Origin: Streptomyces sp. Go-475
Lineage (GTDB): Bacteria; Actinomycetota; Actinomycetes; Streptomycetales; Streptomycetaceae
Length of the DNA stretch: 64,000 bases
NCBI RefSeq assembly: GCF_003330845.1
Contig: NZ_CP026121.1
Coordinates: 6,553,501-6,617,500 of the forward strand
Direction: 5' to 3'
A program made the position numbers and the translations under genes. The notes under the pieces are model-generated. The model was given only the letters and a program-made list of their open reading frames with translations. It had not been told where the DNA came from and made no database searches. Of this stretch, positions 1 to 7,414 are shown piece by piece. Every line of letters starts with the position of its first letter. Position 1 is the stretch's first letter.

Positions 1-1
1 G

Positions 2-139
2 CTGGGTTTCGACGCCGCCGCGACCTGGCGGCCGTGGGCCGGTGACCTCCGGCACTTCACCACCCGGGCGGGCCACTTCATGGCCGAGGAAGCTCCGGAG
101 GACATCGGCGCCCTGATCCTCGACCTGGTGCAGCGATGA
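2..139 (+). CDS. Alpha/beta hydrolase, C-terminal end only
   Basis: The reading frame is open from the left edge and ends at the TGA at 137-139, so only the last 45 residues are present. The motif GHFMAEEAPEDI near the end is the usual C-terminal 'histidine plus cap helix' signature of haloalkane dehalogenase/epoxide-hydrolase type alpha/beta hydrolases: the His is the catalytic base and the following helix closes the fold. Substrate cannot be judged from this piece. It may be co-transcribed with the damaged monooxygenase that follows 80 bases later. Confidence 0.6.
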   Translation: MGFDAAATWRPWAGDLRHFTTRAGHFMAEEAPEDIGALILDLVQR

Positions 140-164
140 CCGTGACCTGGTGCAGCGATGACCG
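122..164. repeat. 21-bp tandem duplication over a stop codon
   Basis: The 21-base unit beginning GACCTGGTGCAGCGATGACC occurs at 122-142 and again at 144-164 without mismatch (period 22). It duplicates the last codons and TGA of the upstream hydrolase gene. It looks like a simple slippage duplication. Confidence 0.8.
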
Positions 165-219
165 CCCGGGGTCGAAGGCGACCACCCGCTACCGACACTG
201 AGGAAACAGAGGAGAGTTC

Positions 220-1645
220 ATGACGAAGCATGTCCTGGTGCTGGGGGCCGGGCCGACGGGCCTGGTGGCCGCGATGCTGCTGGCCGCCGAGGGCTTGCGG
301 GTCACCGTGCTCGACCGTGACCCCGGTCCGCCGGACGGCGACGGAGAAGCCGTCTGGCGGGACTGGCGGCGGCCGGCGGTCGGACAGTTCCGGCACAGCC
401 ACTGCGTGCTGCCCGGAGGAACGAGCCTGCTGGCCGCCGAACTCCCCGGCGCGGTGGACCGCGTCCTCGCCCTGGGAGGGCGTCCGCACCACAACATGAT
501 CGCCGGGGCGTGGGACAAGGCGGCCACCGGGCCGAGGCAGCCGGGGGACGCCCGGTTCGGAGACGATCGCCATGCGGCGGCCGCTGCTGGACGCGGCCCT
601 GCTGGCTCAGGCGCGGCAGACGCCCGGCGTCACCGTGCGGCACGGCGTCCGGGTCACCGGACTGCTGACCGGGGAGGTCCGGTCGGCGGCACCCCCGCAC
701 GTGACCGGCGCGCTCGCCCAGGACGGCGAGCGGTGGGCGGCGGACCTCGTGGTCGACGCGGGCGGCCGCAACTCCCCGGTGGCCGGGATGCTGGCGGGGA
801 TCGGCGCGGAACCCGAGGAGCACCGCGTCGGGACGGGCTTCCGCTACTACACCCGGTACTTCCGCTCACCCGACGGCGCCCTGCCCCGGCAGGCGCCGTG
901 GCCGCTGTGCCACCACGACAGCGTCAGCGTCCTCTCCGTGCCCGGCGACCGCGGCACCTGGGGCGTGTCGCTGGTGACGTCCGGACGGGATCAGGAACTG
1001 CGCGCCCTGGCGGACGCCGACGCGTGGCACCGGGCCCTGAGCCTGTACCCGTGGTTCGCGCACCTGGGCGAGGGGGAGCCGGTCACGGGCGTGACCGCCA
1101 TCGGCGGGACCGACAGCCGGCGCCGCCGCCTCGTGGTGGACGGCCGTCCGCTGGTCACCGGGATCGTGCAGATCGGCGACGCCTGGGGCACGGTCGACCC
1201 GCAGTTCGGCACGGGCATCACGATGGGCTGGCGGCATGCCGCGGCCCTGCGCGACGTCCTGCGCCTGGCCGGGAGCGACGACCCCCTGCGGCAGTCCCTG
1301 CTGCTCGACACGTTCGCCGAGGAGAACCTCACGCCCGTGTGGGAGGGTTTCGCCGCCTGGGACCGGAACCGGCTGGCCGAGATCGACGCCGAGATCCAGG
1401 GCGGTGTCCGCACCACCGACGACGCCGACTGGAACCTCCAGATCGCCCTGGGATCCGCTCGCTGGAAGGACCCCGAGATCCTGCGCGGCCTCGCCGACGT
1501 GGGCTGTCTCCTCGCCGGCCCGCAGGAGGCCCTGGTGAAGCCCGGACTGGCGGCGAGGGCCGTCGAACTGGCCGCCGGTGAACCGCGCTACGCCGAGCCC
1601 GGCCCGACTCGCGGGGAACTGCTCACCGCCGTGCGAGGGACCTGA
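220..1645 (+). pseudogene. FAD-dependent monooxygenase/oxidoreductase, single-base frameshift
   Basis: The N-terminal part in frame 1 (from ATG 220, with GGAG just upstream) has the FAD-binding beta-alpha-beta motif LGAGPTGLVAAMLLAAEG. The rest continues in frame 2, with a GD-type flavin motif (GDAWGTVDPQFGTG) and an intact C-terminus ending at 1645. Translation passes smoothly from one frame to the other if one G near 559 is ignored (PGDARF, then ETIAMRRPLLDA). Repaired length is about 474 aa, normal for a single-component flavoprotein monooxygenase of the FAD_binding_3/geranylgeranyl-reductase-like group. As written the protein would be truncated after the Rossmann segment or run on in a meaningless Arg/Pro-rich frame. 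This is either a real recent mutation or a sequencing error in a G run. Confidence 0.8.
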
Positions 1646-1686
1646 GACGGCCGCGGACGCCTGCACAGTCATGGACGCCGTAGGGC

Positions 1687-1719
1687 GGCCCCCGGCTCAC
1701 CAGCCGGTGATCCGGGGCC
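1687..1719. terminator. GC-rich hairpin between convergent genes
   Basis: GGCCCCCGG at 1687-1695 pairs with CCGGGGCC at 1712-1719, with one bulged C. The hairpin overlaps the last codons of the reverse-strand PLP enzyme and sits 40 bases after the monooxygenase stop, so it could end transcription from either side. There is no U tract, as is usual in Streptomyces. Confidence 0.4.
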
Positions 1720-2881
1720 AGTACGCCTGGATCGCGGGGGCGGGGCCGGCTGTCCGGCCGCTGTCGATGACGTGGTAGCCGTGGTGCTGGGCCGCGGTGG
1801 CGCAGGCGTGGTTGGGCAGGACGCGCAGGCGGGTGCCCACCGGCAGGTCGGGCAGGGGAGCGCCGTCGCGGGCGGTGAGGGTGCCGTGCTCCTGGCTGGC
1901 GGCCGTCATGACCAGGCCGGGGAGGAGGGTGCCGTCCAGGTCGGTGACCAGGCCGTAGCCCTGGTCCTGGGCCTGGGCGGCGGTGCCGCGGTCGCGGGAC
2001 ATGGCCATCCAGCCGCCGTCGGTGAGGATCCACCCGTGCTCGGGGCGGTGGCCGATGACGGTCACGACGACCGAGAGGGCGAGGTCGTCGAGGTCGCAGA
2101 CGCCGAGACCGGACATCACCAGGTCGAAGAAGACGTAGTTGCCGGCGCGCAGTTCGGTGACTCCGGTGAGGTCCTCGGCGGCGTGGGCCGTGGGGGTCGA
2201 GCCGACGCTGACGGTGTGCACGGGGAGGCCGGCCGCGCGCAGGCGTCCGGCCGCGGCGACGGCGGTGTCGCGTTCGTTCCGCGCGGCCAGGCGCCGGTCC
2301 TCTGCGGTGTAAGCGACGTAGGACTCGCCCGCGTGGGTCAGGACGCCGTCCAGGCAGCCCGAGTGGTGCAGGATGCGGCCGATCTCGGGGAGTGCGGAGT
2401 CGTCGGGCCTGAGGCCGCCGCGGTGGCCGTCGCAGTCGATCTCGATCTGGGCGGGGACGGGAACGCCGGCCCGGCGGGACGCCTCACCGACGAACGACGC
2501 CTGCTCGACGCTGTCCAGCAGCACGCGCAGGCGCACCCCGCGGCGCAACAGCGCGATGACGCGGGGGAGTTTGTGCGGGGCGATGCCGACGGCGTACGTG
2601 AGGTCGGTGTAGCCGCCGTCGGCGAACGCCTCGGCCTCGGCGAGGGTGGAGACGGTGACCGGGCAGGGCGGCGCGCCCTCGTGGAGGAGGGCCGCGGCGT
2701 CGAGGCTCTTGGCGGTCTTGACGTGCGGGCGCAGGGCGACCCCGAGGCGGGCGGCCCTGTCCCGCAGGCGGGCGATGTTGCGCAGGGTCCGGTGGACGTC
2801 GACGACGGCGAACGGGGTGTCCGGGTCGGCCAAGGTCCGTGCGGTGGCGGTGCTCGCGGAACTGTTCACAGGGAAGTCCAT
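1697..2881 (-). CDS. D-serine dehydratase / D-threonine aldolase-like PLP-zinc enzyme
   Basis: This 394-aa protein has the fold-type III (alanine racemase-like) barrel of the DSD1/D-threonine aldolase family. RPHVKTAKS (around residues 52-60) carries the Lys that forms the PLP Schiff base, GSTPT is the phosphate-binding region, and NHACAT near residue 367 supplies the His-x-Cys zinc ligands. The family cleaves or deaminates D-hydroxy amino acids (D-Ser to pyruvate and ammonia, or D-Thr to Gly and acetaldehyde); the exact substrate cannot be fixed here. It is cytosolic, with no signal peptide. No clear ribosome-binding site precedes ATG 2881. It is convergent with the broken monooxygenase and stands 230 bases from the divergent MFS gene. 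Confidence 0.85.
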   Translation of the reverse strand: MDFPVNSSASTATARTLADPDTPFAVVDVHRTLRNIARLRDRAARLGVALRPHVKTAKSLDAAALLHEGAPPCPVTVSTLAEAEAFADGGYTDLTYAVGIAPHKLPRVIALLRRGVRLRVLLDSVEQASFVGEASRRAGVPVPAQIEIDCDGHRGGLRPDDSALPEIGRILHHSGCLDGVLTHAGESYVAYTAEDRRLAARNERDTAVAAAGRLRAAGLPVHTVSVGSTPTAHAAEDLTGVTELRAGNYVFFDLVMSGLGVCDLDDLALSVVVTVIGHRPEHGWILTDGGWMAMSRDRGTAAQAQDQGYGLVTDLDGTLLPGLVMTAASQEHGTLTARDGAPLPDLPVGTRLRVLPNHACATAAQHHGYHVIDSGRTAGPAPAIQAYWPRITGW

Positions 2882-3010
2882 GTTCTTCGGGAGGGGCGGG
2901 CCAGAGGTGCCGCTCTTCGCTCCGGCGGGCGCGGGCCCTTGCGTCCGGCGTGGTCGTGGACGGTCATCCGGCGTAGCTGCCCGGCGGCCTCGTCGTCCAT
3001 CAGCCCACTT

Positions 3011-3044
3011 TAGATCGTCTGTCTATTTCTGGACTGGAAGTCTA
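3011..3044. promoter_or_regulatory. Degenerate inverted repeat, possible operator
   Basis: The segment starts TAGATCGTCTG and ends CAGTCTA-like on the other arm (TAGA...TCTA, about 9 of 15 positions symmetrical). It is AT-richer than its surroundings and lies between the divergent D-serine dehydratase-like and MFS genes. It could be an operator or promoter for the reverse-strand gene; no regulator can be assigned. Confidence 0.3.
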
Positions 3045-3079
3045 AGCAGTGGTCGCCCGGCTGTCCAGGGAAAAGGAGT

Positions 3080-3108
3080 GTACGTTCGTACGCTCCTGCC
3101 GATAGGCT
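3080..3108 (+). promoter_or_regulatory. Operator and leaderless promoter of the MFS gene
   Basis: GTACGTTCGTAC (3080-3091) is a perfect inverted repeat, GTACG-TT-CGTAC. A -10-like TAGGCT follows at 3103-3108, with exactly 7 bases before ATG 3116, so the mRNA would start at or next to the start codon (leaderless). The operator covers the -35 position. The same arrangement precedes the acetyltransferase/TetR unit at 4376, so the TetR protein encoded at 5004 is the likely repressor of both. Confidence 0.7.
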
Positions 3109-3115
3109 CCGCCGC

Positions 3116-4327
3116 ATGACTGTCGACGTACGCGAGCGGCCCACCCGGACCGACCGGCAGGCCCGCGCGGCCGTCGCCGTGCTGTTCCTCACCAACGGCG
3201 CGCTCTTCGCCAACCTGCTGCCGCGGTTCCCGCAGATCAAGGCCGACCTCGGCATCGGCAACGCCGCCTACGGCCTGGCCGTCGCGGCGTTCCCGGCCGG
3301 TGCCGTCGCCGCCGGACCGGCGGCCGGGCTGGTCGTCCGCCGGCTGGGATCGGCACGGGTCGCGGTGGCCTGCACCCTGCTGACGGGGGCGGGGGTCCTC
3401 GCCGCCGGGCTGGCCGGGTCCGTGGTGGTGTTCGCGGGAGCGCTGTTCCTGGCCGGGGTCATGGACGCGCTCGTGGATGTCGCGCAGAACGCCCACGCCC
3501 TGCGGGTGCAGCGCCGCTACGGACGCTCCGTCATCAACTCCTTCCACGCCATCTGGTCCGTCGGCGCCGTCACCGGGGGAGCCATGGCCGCCGGCGCGAT
3601 CGCGCTGGAGCTGTCGCGCGGGCTGCATCTGCTCGTCTCGGGGGTGCTGTTCGGGATCGCCGCCTGCGTCGCCCTGCGCTACTGCCTGCCCGGACCCGAC
3701 ACCGAACCGGTCGCGGACGAGGCGGGCCCCGCCGGCCCCGGCCCGCGCACGGAGCGGAACGCGGCGGCACCCCCGCGCACCGCCTGGATGCTGGCCGCCC
3801 TCGTCCTCATCGCCACCGCCGGCATCCTCGTCGAGGACGCGGGCAACTCCTGGGCCGCGCTCTACCTCTCCGGCTCCCTGCACGCGTCGGTGACGGTGGC
3901 CGCCTCCGGCTACATCGCCCTGGTCGGCGCCCAGTTCGTCGGCCGCCTGATCGGCGACCGGCTCGTCGACCGGTTCGGCCAGCGAGGGGTGGCCCGCACC
4001 GGCGGGCTCGTCGCCGCGGCCGGCATGGGCCTGGCCCTGGCCGTGCCCACGGTGCCCGGCACGATCGCCGGGTTCGCCGCGGCCGGGTTCGGCGTGGCGA
4101 CCCTCGTGCCCGCGGCGATGCACGAAGCCGACGAACTGCCCGGCCTCAAGCCCGGGTCGGGGCTCACGATCGTCTCCTGGCTCATGCGCCTGGGCTTCCT
4201 GCTCTCCCCGCCGGTCGTCGGGCTCGTCGCCGACGCGGCCGGCCTGCGCACGGGCCTGCTGGTGGTGCCGCTCGCCGGGGTGCTCGTCCTCCTGCTCGCC
4301 GGAGTGCTGCGACCCCGGCGGGACTGA
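3116..4327 (+). CDS. MFS transporter, putative drug/metabolite exporter
   Basis: A 403-aa membrane protein with about twelve hydrophobic segments in two halves separated by a charged loop near residues 195-225 (GPGPRTERN), as in the major facilitator superfamily. The N-terminal half has the motif-A-like stretch around VVRRLGSARVAVA. It is most like single-component exporters of actinobacteria, often annotated as ynfM/bicyclomycin-type; substrate unknown. Its start codon appears to be the 5' end of a leaderless transcript, with a TetR-type operator on the promoter. A paired regulator and acetyltransferase downstream suggest an inducible detoxification unit in which a compound may be either exported or acetylated. 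Confidence 0.85.
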   Translation: MTVDVRERPTRTDRQARAAVAVLFLTNGALFANLLPRFPQIKADLGIGNAAYGLAVAAFPAGAVAAGPAAGLVVRRLGSARVAVACTLLTGAGVLAAGLAGSVVVFAGALFLAGVMDALVDVAQNAHALRVQRRYGRSVINSFHAIWSVGAVTGGAMAAGAIALELSRGLHLLVSGVLFGIAACVALRYCLPGPDTEPVADEAGPAGPGPRTERNAAAPPRTAWMLAALVLIATAGILVEDAGNSWAALYLSGSLHASVTVAASGYIALVGAQFVGRLIGDRLVDRFGQRGVARTGGLVAAAGMGLALAVPTVPGTIAGFAAAGFGVATLVPAAMHEADELPGLKPGSGLTIVSWLMRLGFLLSPPVVGLVADAAGLRTGLLVVPLAGVLVLLLAGVLRPRRD

Positions 4328-4375
4328 ACGACCGCGGCCGCGCCGGGCGGTCCGGGGTGTCACCCGGCCCCTGGC

Positions 4376-4404
4376 GTACGTTCGTACGCTCCTCGGGGTA
4401 CGCT
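4376..4404 (+). promoter_or_regulatory. Second copy of the operator/leaderless promoter
   Basis: GTACGTTCGTAC at 4376-4387 is identical to the operator at 3080, and the identity extends over TACGTTCGTACGCTCCT (17 bases). A TACGCT -10-like element at 4399-4404 is followed by 7 bases and ATG 4412. Operator centre to -10 distance (17.5 bases) is the same at both sites, which argues for one regulator acting on both promoters. Confidence 0.75.
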
Positions 4405-4411
4405 CGCGCGC

Positions 4412-4993
4412 ATGCCGACGGACCACTTCGCGGGCGACCCGCGCAGCAACCTCGAGCGCATGCGCGCGGGCGACCTCTACATCGCCGACGACCCCGAGAT
4501 CGCCCGGCGCCTGCAGCGGGCCGTCCGCCTGGCCGCCCGCTACCAGGCCGCCTACGCGGAGGACGCCGACGCCGCCCGGCCGCTCCTCGCCGAACTGCTC
4601 GGCTCGCTGGGGGACGAGGCGCACGTCCGGCCGCCGCTGTACGTCGACTACGGCAGCAACATCACGATCGGCGCGCGCACCTTCGTCAACTACCACCTCA
4701 CCGCGCTGGACGTCGCGGCCATCACCATCGGCGAGGACTGCCAGATCGGCCCCAACGTCCAACTGCTCACCCCCACCCACCCCTTGGAGCCGCAGCCGCG
4801 CCGGGACAAGCTGGAGGCCGCCAGGCCGATCACCATCGGCGACAACGTCTGGCTCGGCGGCGGCGCCATCGTCCTGCCCGGTGTGACCATCGGCGACAAC
4901 TCCGTCATCGGCGCGGGCGCCGTCGTCACCAAGGACGTGCCCGCCGACGTCGTCGCGGTCGGTCATCCGGCCCGCCCGGTGCGGAGCCTGTAG
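4412..4993 (+). CDS. Maltose/galactoside O-acetyltransferase family (left-handed beta-helix)
   Basis: 193 aa, the usual length of the Maa/LacA/NodL family. An N-terminal helical maltose-acetyltransferase domain (MRAGDLYIADDPEIARR, residues about 10-60) is followed by hexapeptide repeats (ITIGARTF, ITIGEDCQIGPNVQ, VTIGDNSVIGAGAVV) that build the trimeric left-handed beta-helix. THPLE near residue 126 holds the catalytic His. It transfers acetyl from acetyl-CoA to a hydroxyl of a sugar or related acceptor in the cytosol. It is expressed from the operator-bearing leaderless promoter and is followed after 10 bases by its likely regulator gene. The true acceptor may be the ligand or substrate of the linked exporter. 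Confidence 0.9.
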   Translation: MPTDHFAGDPRSNLERMRAGDLYIADDPEIARRLQRAVRLAARYQAAYAEDADAARPLLAELLGSLGDEAHVRPPLYVDYGSNITIGARTFVNYHLTALDVAAITIGEDCQIGPNVQLLTPTHPLEPQPRRDKLEAARPITIGDNVWLGGGAIVLPGVTIGDNSVIGAGAVVTKDVPADVVAVGHPARPVRSL

Positions 4994-5003
4994 ACCTGCT
5001 GCC

Positions 5004-5555
5004 ATGGCCACCGGACACACCGACCCCCAGCGCCGTGCGCGCATCGTCGCCGCCACGCTCGACCTCATCGCCGAGGACGGCGTCGCGGGCGTCTCCCACC
5101 GCAAGATCGCCGCGCGGGCCGGGGTGCCTCTGGGGTCGATGACCTACCACTTCAGCGGTATCGACGAGCTGCTCGGCGAGGCGTTCCGCAGCTTCACCGA
5201 CCACATCGTCGCGCTGTTCGACGCGCACCTCGCGCCCCCGGCCGACCGGGACGAGGCCAGAGCGGCCGTGGCCGACCTCATCCACGCGCTGTCCGAGGGC
5301 AGCCAGCGCGACCTCGTCCTCACCCAGGAGCTGTACACCCTCGCGGCGCGCCGGCCCGCCTACCGGGAACTCACCCGGGAATGGATGGCCCGCAGCCGTG
5401 CGCACCTGGAGAAGCACTTCGACCCCGGCACGGCACGTCAGCTGGACGCCCTCGTCGAGGGCCTGACCCTGCATCGGGCCCTGTCGCCCGCGCCCCACGA
5501 CCGGGCCCTCACCCTGGAGGCCGTCACCCGCATCACGGCGACGGACCGTCCATGA
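5004..5555 (+). CDS. TetR-family transcriptional regulator
   Basis: 183 aa. Residues about 8-55 form a TetR helix-turn-helix: RRARIVAATLDLIAEDGVAG, then VSHRKIAARAGVPLGSMTYHF, the characteristic recognition helix ending in YHF. The C-terminal two thirds is the variable ligand/dimer domain. It is co-transcribed with the acetyltransferase (10-base gap), and the GTACG-TT-CGTAC operator occurs in front of both this operon and the MFS gene, so autorepression plus repression of the exporter is the simplest model. Its stop codon overlaps the ATG of the decayed lipase gene (ATGA), which shows that the lipase was once the last gene of this operon. Confidence 0.88.
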   Translation: MATGHTDPQRRARIVAATLDLIAEDGVAGVSHRKIAARAGVPLGSMTYHFSGIDELLGEAFRSFTDHIVALFDAHLAPPADRDEARAAVADLIHALSEGSQRDLVLTQELYTLAARRPAYRELTREWMARSRAHLEKHFDPGTARQLDALVEGLTLHRALSPAPHDRALTLEAVTRITATDRP

Positions 5556-6088
5556 CCGTACGGATGAATAACCCTCGACCACCGCGTCTCCGGCGACAAC
5601 CTGCGGCACGCCTACTGTCTCGCCCGGGTGTGCGCGCTGGCGTACGAGGACCGGGCCACCATCGAGCAGCAGGCGAACAAGTGGGGCTTCGGCCGTGTGC
5701 GCCACCACGAGACGCGGTGGACTGGCTGACCGACGGCACGGCACCGCCGCGGCGCGGCCCGGACGGGGTGTACACCTTCGGCCAGCCCCGCACCTGCGAC
5801 CCCGCTCTCGCCGCCGCGTACGACAAGGGCTACGAGAACCGCATGTACCGCTTCGTCAACGACAACGACATCGTGCCGCAGCTCCCGCCGGAGCCCTTCC
5901 ACACGCATGTGAGCGCCCTGCGGTGCATCGACTCCCGCGGCCGGATCCGCGAGTCCGTGCCGCTGGTCGGCGGGCTGGCCGACCGGGTGAGGGGGCTGAC
6001 CGCGGACCTCTTCGCGCCGGCCAGTGACGGCGTGCGGGACCACTTCATCGACAGCCGGCTGAAGGTTCTGGAGAGGAACCTGGACTGA
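5552..6088 (+). pseudogene. Class-3 lipase remnant with deletions and frameshifts
   Basis: Fragments of one protein are spread over two frames. MTVRMN starts at 5552. LDHRVSGDNLRHAYC and the region through GFGRVRHHET follow after a frameshift near 5573. VDWLTDGTAPPRRGPDG comes next after another shift near 5702. From VYTFGQPRTCDPALAAAYD the frame stays open to the stop at 6088 (MYRFVNDNDIVPQLPPEP is the usual Asp region of fungal-type lipases). The segment that should hold the nucleophile elbow GHSLGG, between GPDG and VYTFGQPR, is missing, as is the stretch before DWLTD. The gene therefore has at least two internal deletions and cannot encode an active lipase. It was translationally coupled to the TetR gene. 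Confidence 0.75.
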
Positions 6089-6342
6089 GGCGCCGCGCCC
6101 CCTGCGGGCGGCACGGGAACGGCCGGCCGCTGCCCTCCGTGGTGCGGCAGCGTCGTAATCCCGCCGAATTCGCGGACGTGGCGTACGGCCAGGTGAGCGA
6201 CGGGGCGAGCGGCGCGAGAATGGTGGTGGCCTGGCGAGGTGCACGCGGCACATTCGGGCGAAACGATCCGCCAGGCAGGCTCCGCAGTTGCGACCGCTGT
6301 CTCCACCACCGGCACGTGCGCGCCGAAACGGAGGACCGACGC

Positions 6343-7404
6343 ATGGCCACACCGCTCACCGCCGCCCGGCTCGTCGCCGCGTTGCGGGCCGAGGGCTGCG
6401 CCGTTCACGAGGTCAGTGGCTGGCGCACCAACAACCGCAACCACAAGGGCCCTTGGGGGCCCGTCCACGGCGTGATGATCCACCACACCGTCACCGGGCC
6501 CGGCACGGACGTCGTCGGGCTCATCTACCACGGCCACAGCGCCCTGCCCGGCCCGCTCGCCACCGGCTGCATCACCAAGGACGGCGTCGTCCACCTGACC
6601 GGCAACGGCCGCGCCAACCACGCCGGAGGCGGCGACGGCGACGTACTGAACGCCGTCATCGGCGAGTCGTACGGCGCCTACCCGCCCCCGACGCACGAGC
6701 ACGACGGCTCGGGCGGCGCGGTCGACGGCAACGCCCGTTTCTACGGCTGGGAGTGCGAGAACAAGGGCGACGGCAGGGACCCCTGGCCGCCCGCGCAGTA
6801 CCTCGCCATGGTCAAGGCCACCGCCGCGGTCTGCCGCGCGCACGGCTGGGGCCACAAGAGCGCGATCGGCCACCTGGAATGGAGCGACTGGAAGGTCGAT
6901 CCGCGCGGATTCGACATGGCCGGCTTCCGCCGTGACGTGGCCGACGCCCTGGCCCTCCCGGCGGGCCTGTGGGAAGGAGAGGACCCCATGCCCCAGTACG
7001 TCAACCTCGGTGTCGCCGAGCGGTACCGACTCGCGCCCGGCGCCTGGGACTCGGTGGAGTTCGCCACGGAGTGGACCGACGAGACCGGCGACCACGCCAC
7101 CGGCGGGAGCGTCTTCGCCCGGGGACCGGCCCGGTTCAGCGGGACCGTCAGTCTCCACCTCGACGGACTGCCGGCGGGTGCGGTCGTCCAGGCGCGCATG
7201 TCGGAGTACCAGGGCGACCAGCACCGCGCGGACCACCCGATCCACGAGATCGTGGGGACCGGCGGCGGCACCTTCGCCGTCCTGCCCGTGACGAAGCGCA
7301 TCGCGTCGGGGCGCGGCATGCGCGTGCGGCTGCTGAACCAGGCCGCCGTCCCGGTCACCGTCGCGAGCGCCGTGCTGACGGTGCTGGTGTGGAAGGAGAC
7401 CTGA
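6343..7404 (+). CDS. N-acetylmuramoyl-L-alanine amidase (amidase_2, endolysin-like)
   Basis: 353 aa from ATG 6343, with GGAGG 9 bases upstream. Residues about 35-210 are an amidase_2/PGRP domain: MIHHTVTGPG (first zinc His), GRANHAGGG (second His region), and HLEWSDWKVDPRGFD, with the Lys/Asp pair seen in T7-lysozyme-type amidases. It cleaves the amide between MurNAc and L-Ala of peptidoglycan. The C-terminal 130 residues form a beta-rich domain without a recognised cell-wall repeat, resembling tails of actinophage endolysins. There is no signal peptide, which also fits a phage lysin. No holin or other phage genes are near, so it may be a domesticated or stranded phage gene. The 254 bases upstream hold nothing else I can recognise. 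Confidence 0.85.
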   Translation: MATPLTAARLVAALRAEGCAVHEVSGWRTNNRNHKGPWGPVHGVMIHHTVTGPGTDVVGLIYHGHSALPGPLATGCITKDGVVHLTGNGRANHAGGGDGDVLNAVIGESYGAYPPPTHEHDGSGGAVDGNARFYGWECENKGDGRDPWPPAQYLAMVKATAAVCRAHGWGHKSAIGHLEWSDWKVDPRGFDMAGFRRDVADALALPAGLWEGEDPMPQYVNLGVAERYRLAPGAWDSVEFATEWTDETGDHATGGSVFARGPARFSGTVSLHLDGLPAGAVVQARMSEYQGDQHRADHPIHEIVGTGGGTFAVLPVTKRIASGRGMRVRLLNQAAVPVTVASAVLTVLVWKET

Positions 7405-7414
7405 GCAGTCGAAG

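Noticed and set aside
2882..3000. Short reverse ORF starting MDDEAAGQLRR at 3000
   Set aside because: It is in a different frame from the D-serine dehydratase-like gene, has no good ribosome-binding site and ends inside that gene. It could be a leader remnant but nothing supports it.
4357..5142. Long open frames overlapping real genes, very rich in Arg/Pro/Gly
   Set aside because: In GC-rich DNA with strong third-position bias the other five frames stay open for hundreds of codons. The motif-bearing frame (acetyltransferase and TetR here) is the coding one; the overlapping product has low-complexity composition and no ribosome-binding site. The same reasoning removed similar frames across the window, e.g. 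14269-16902 reverse and 48043-52947 reverse.
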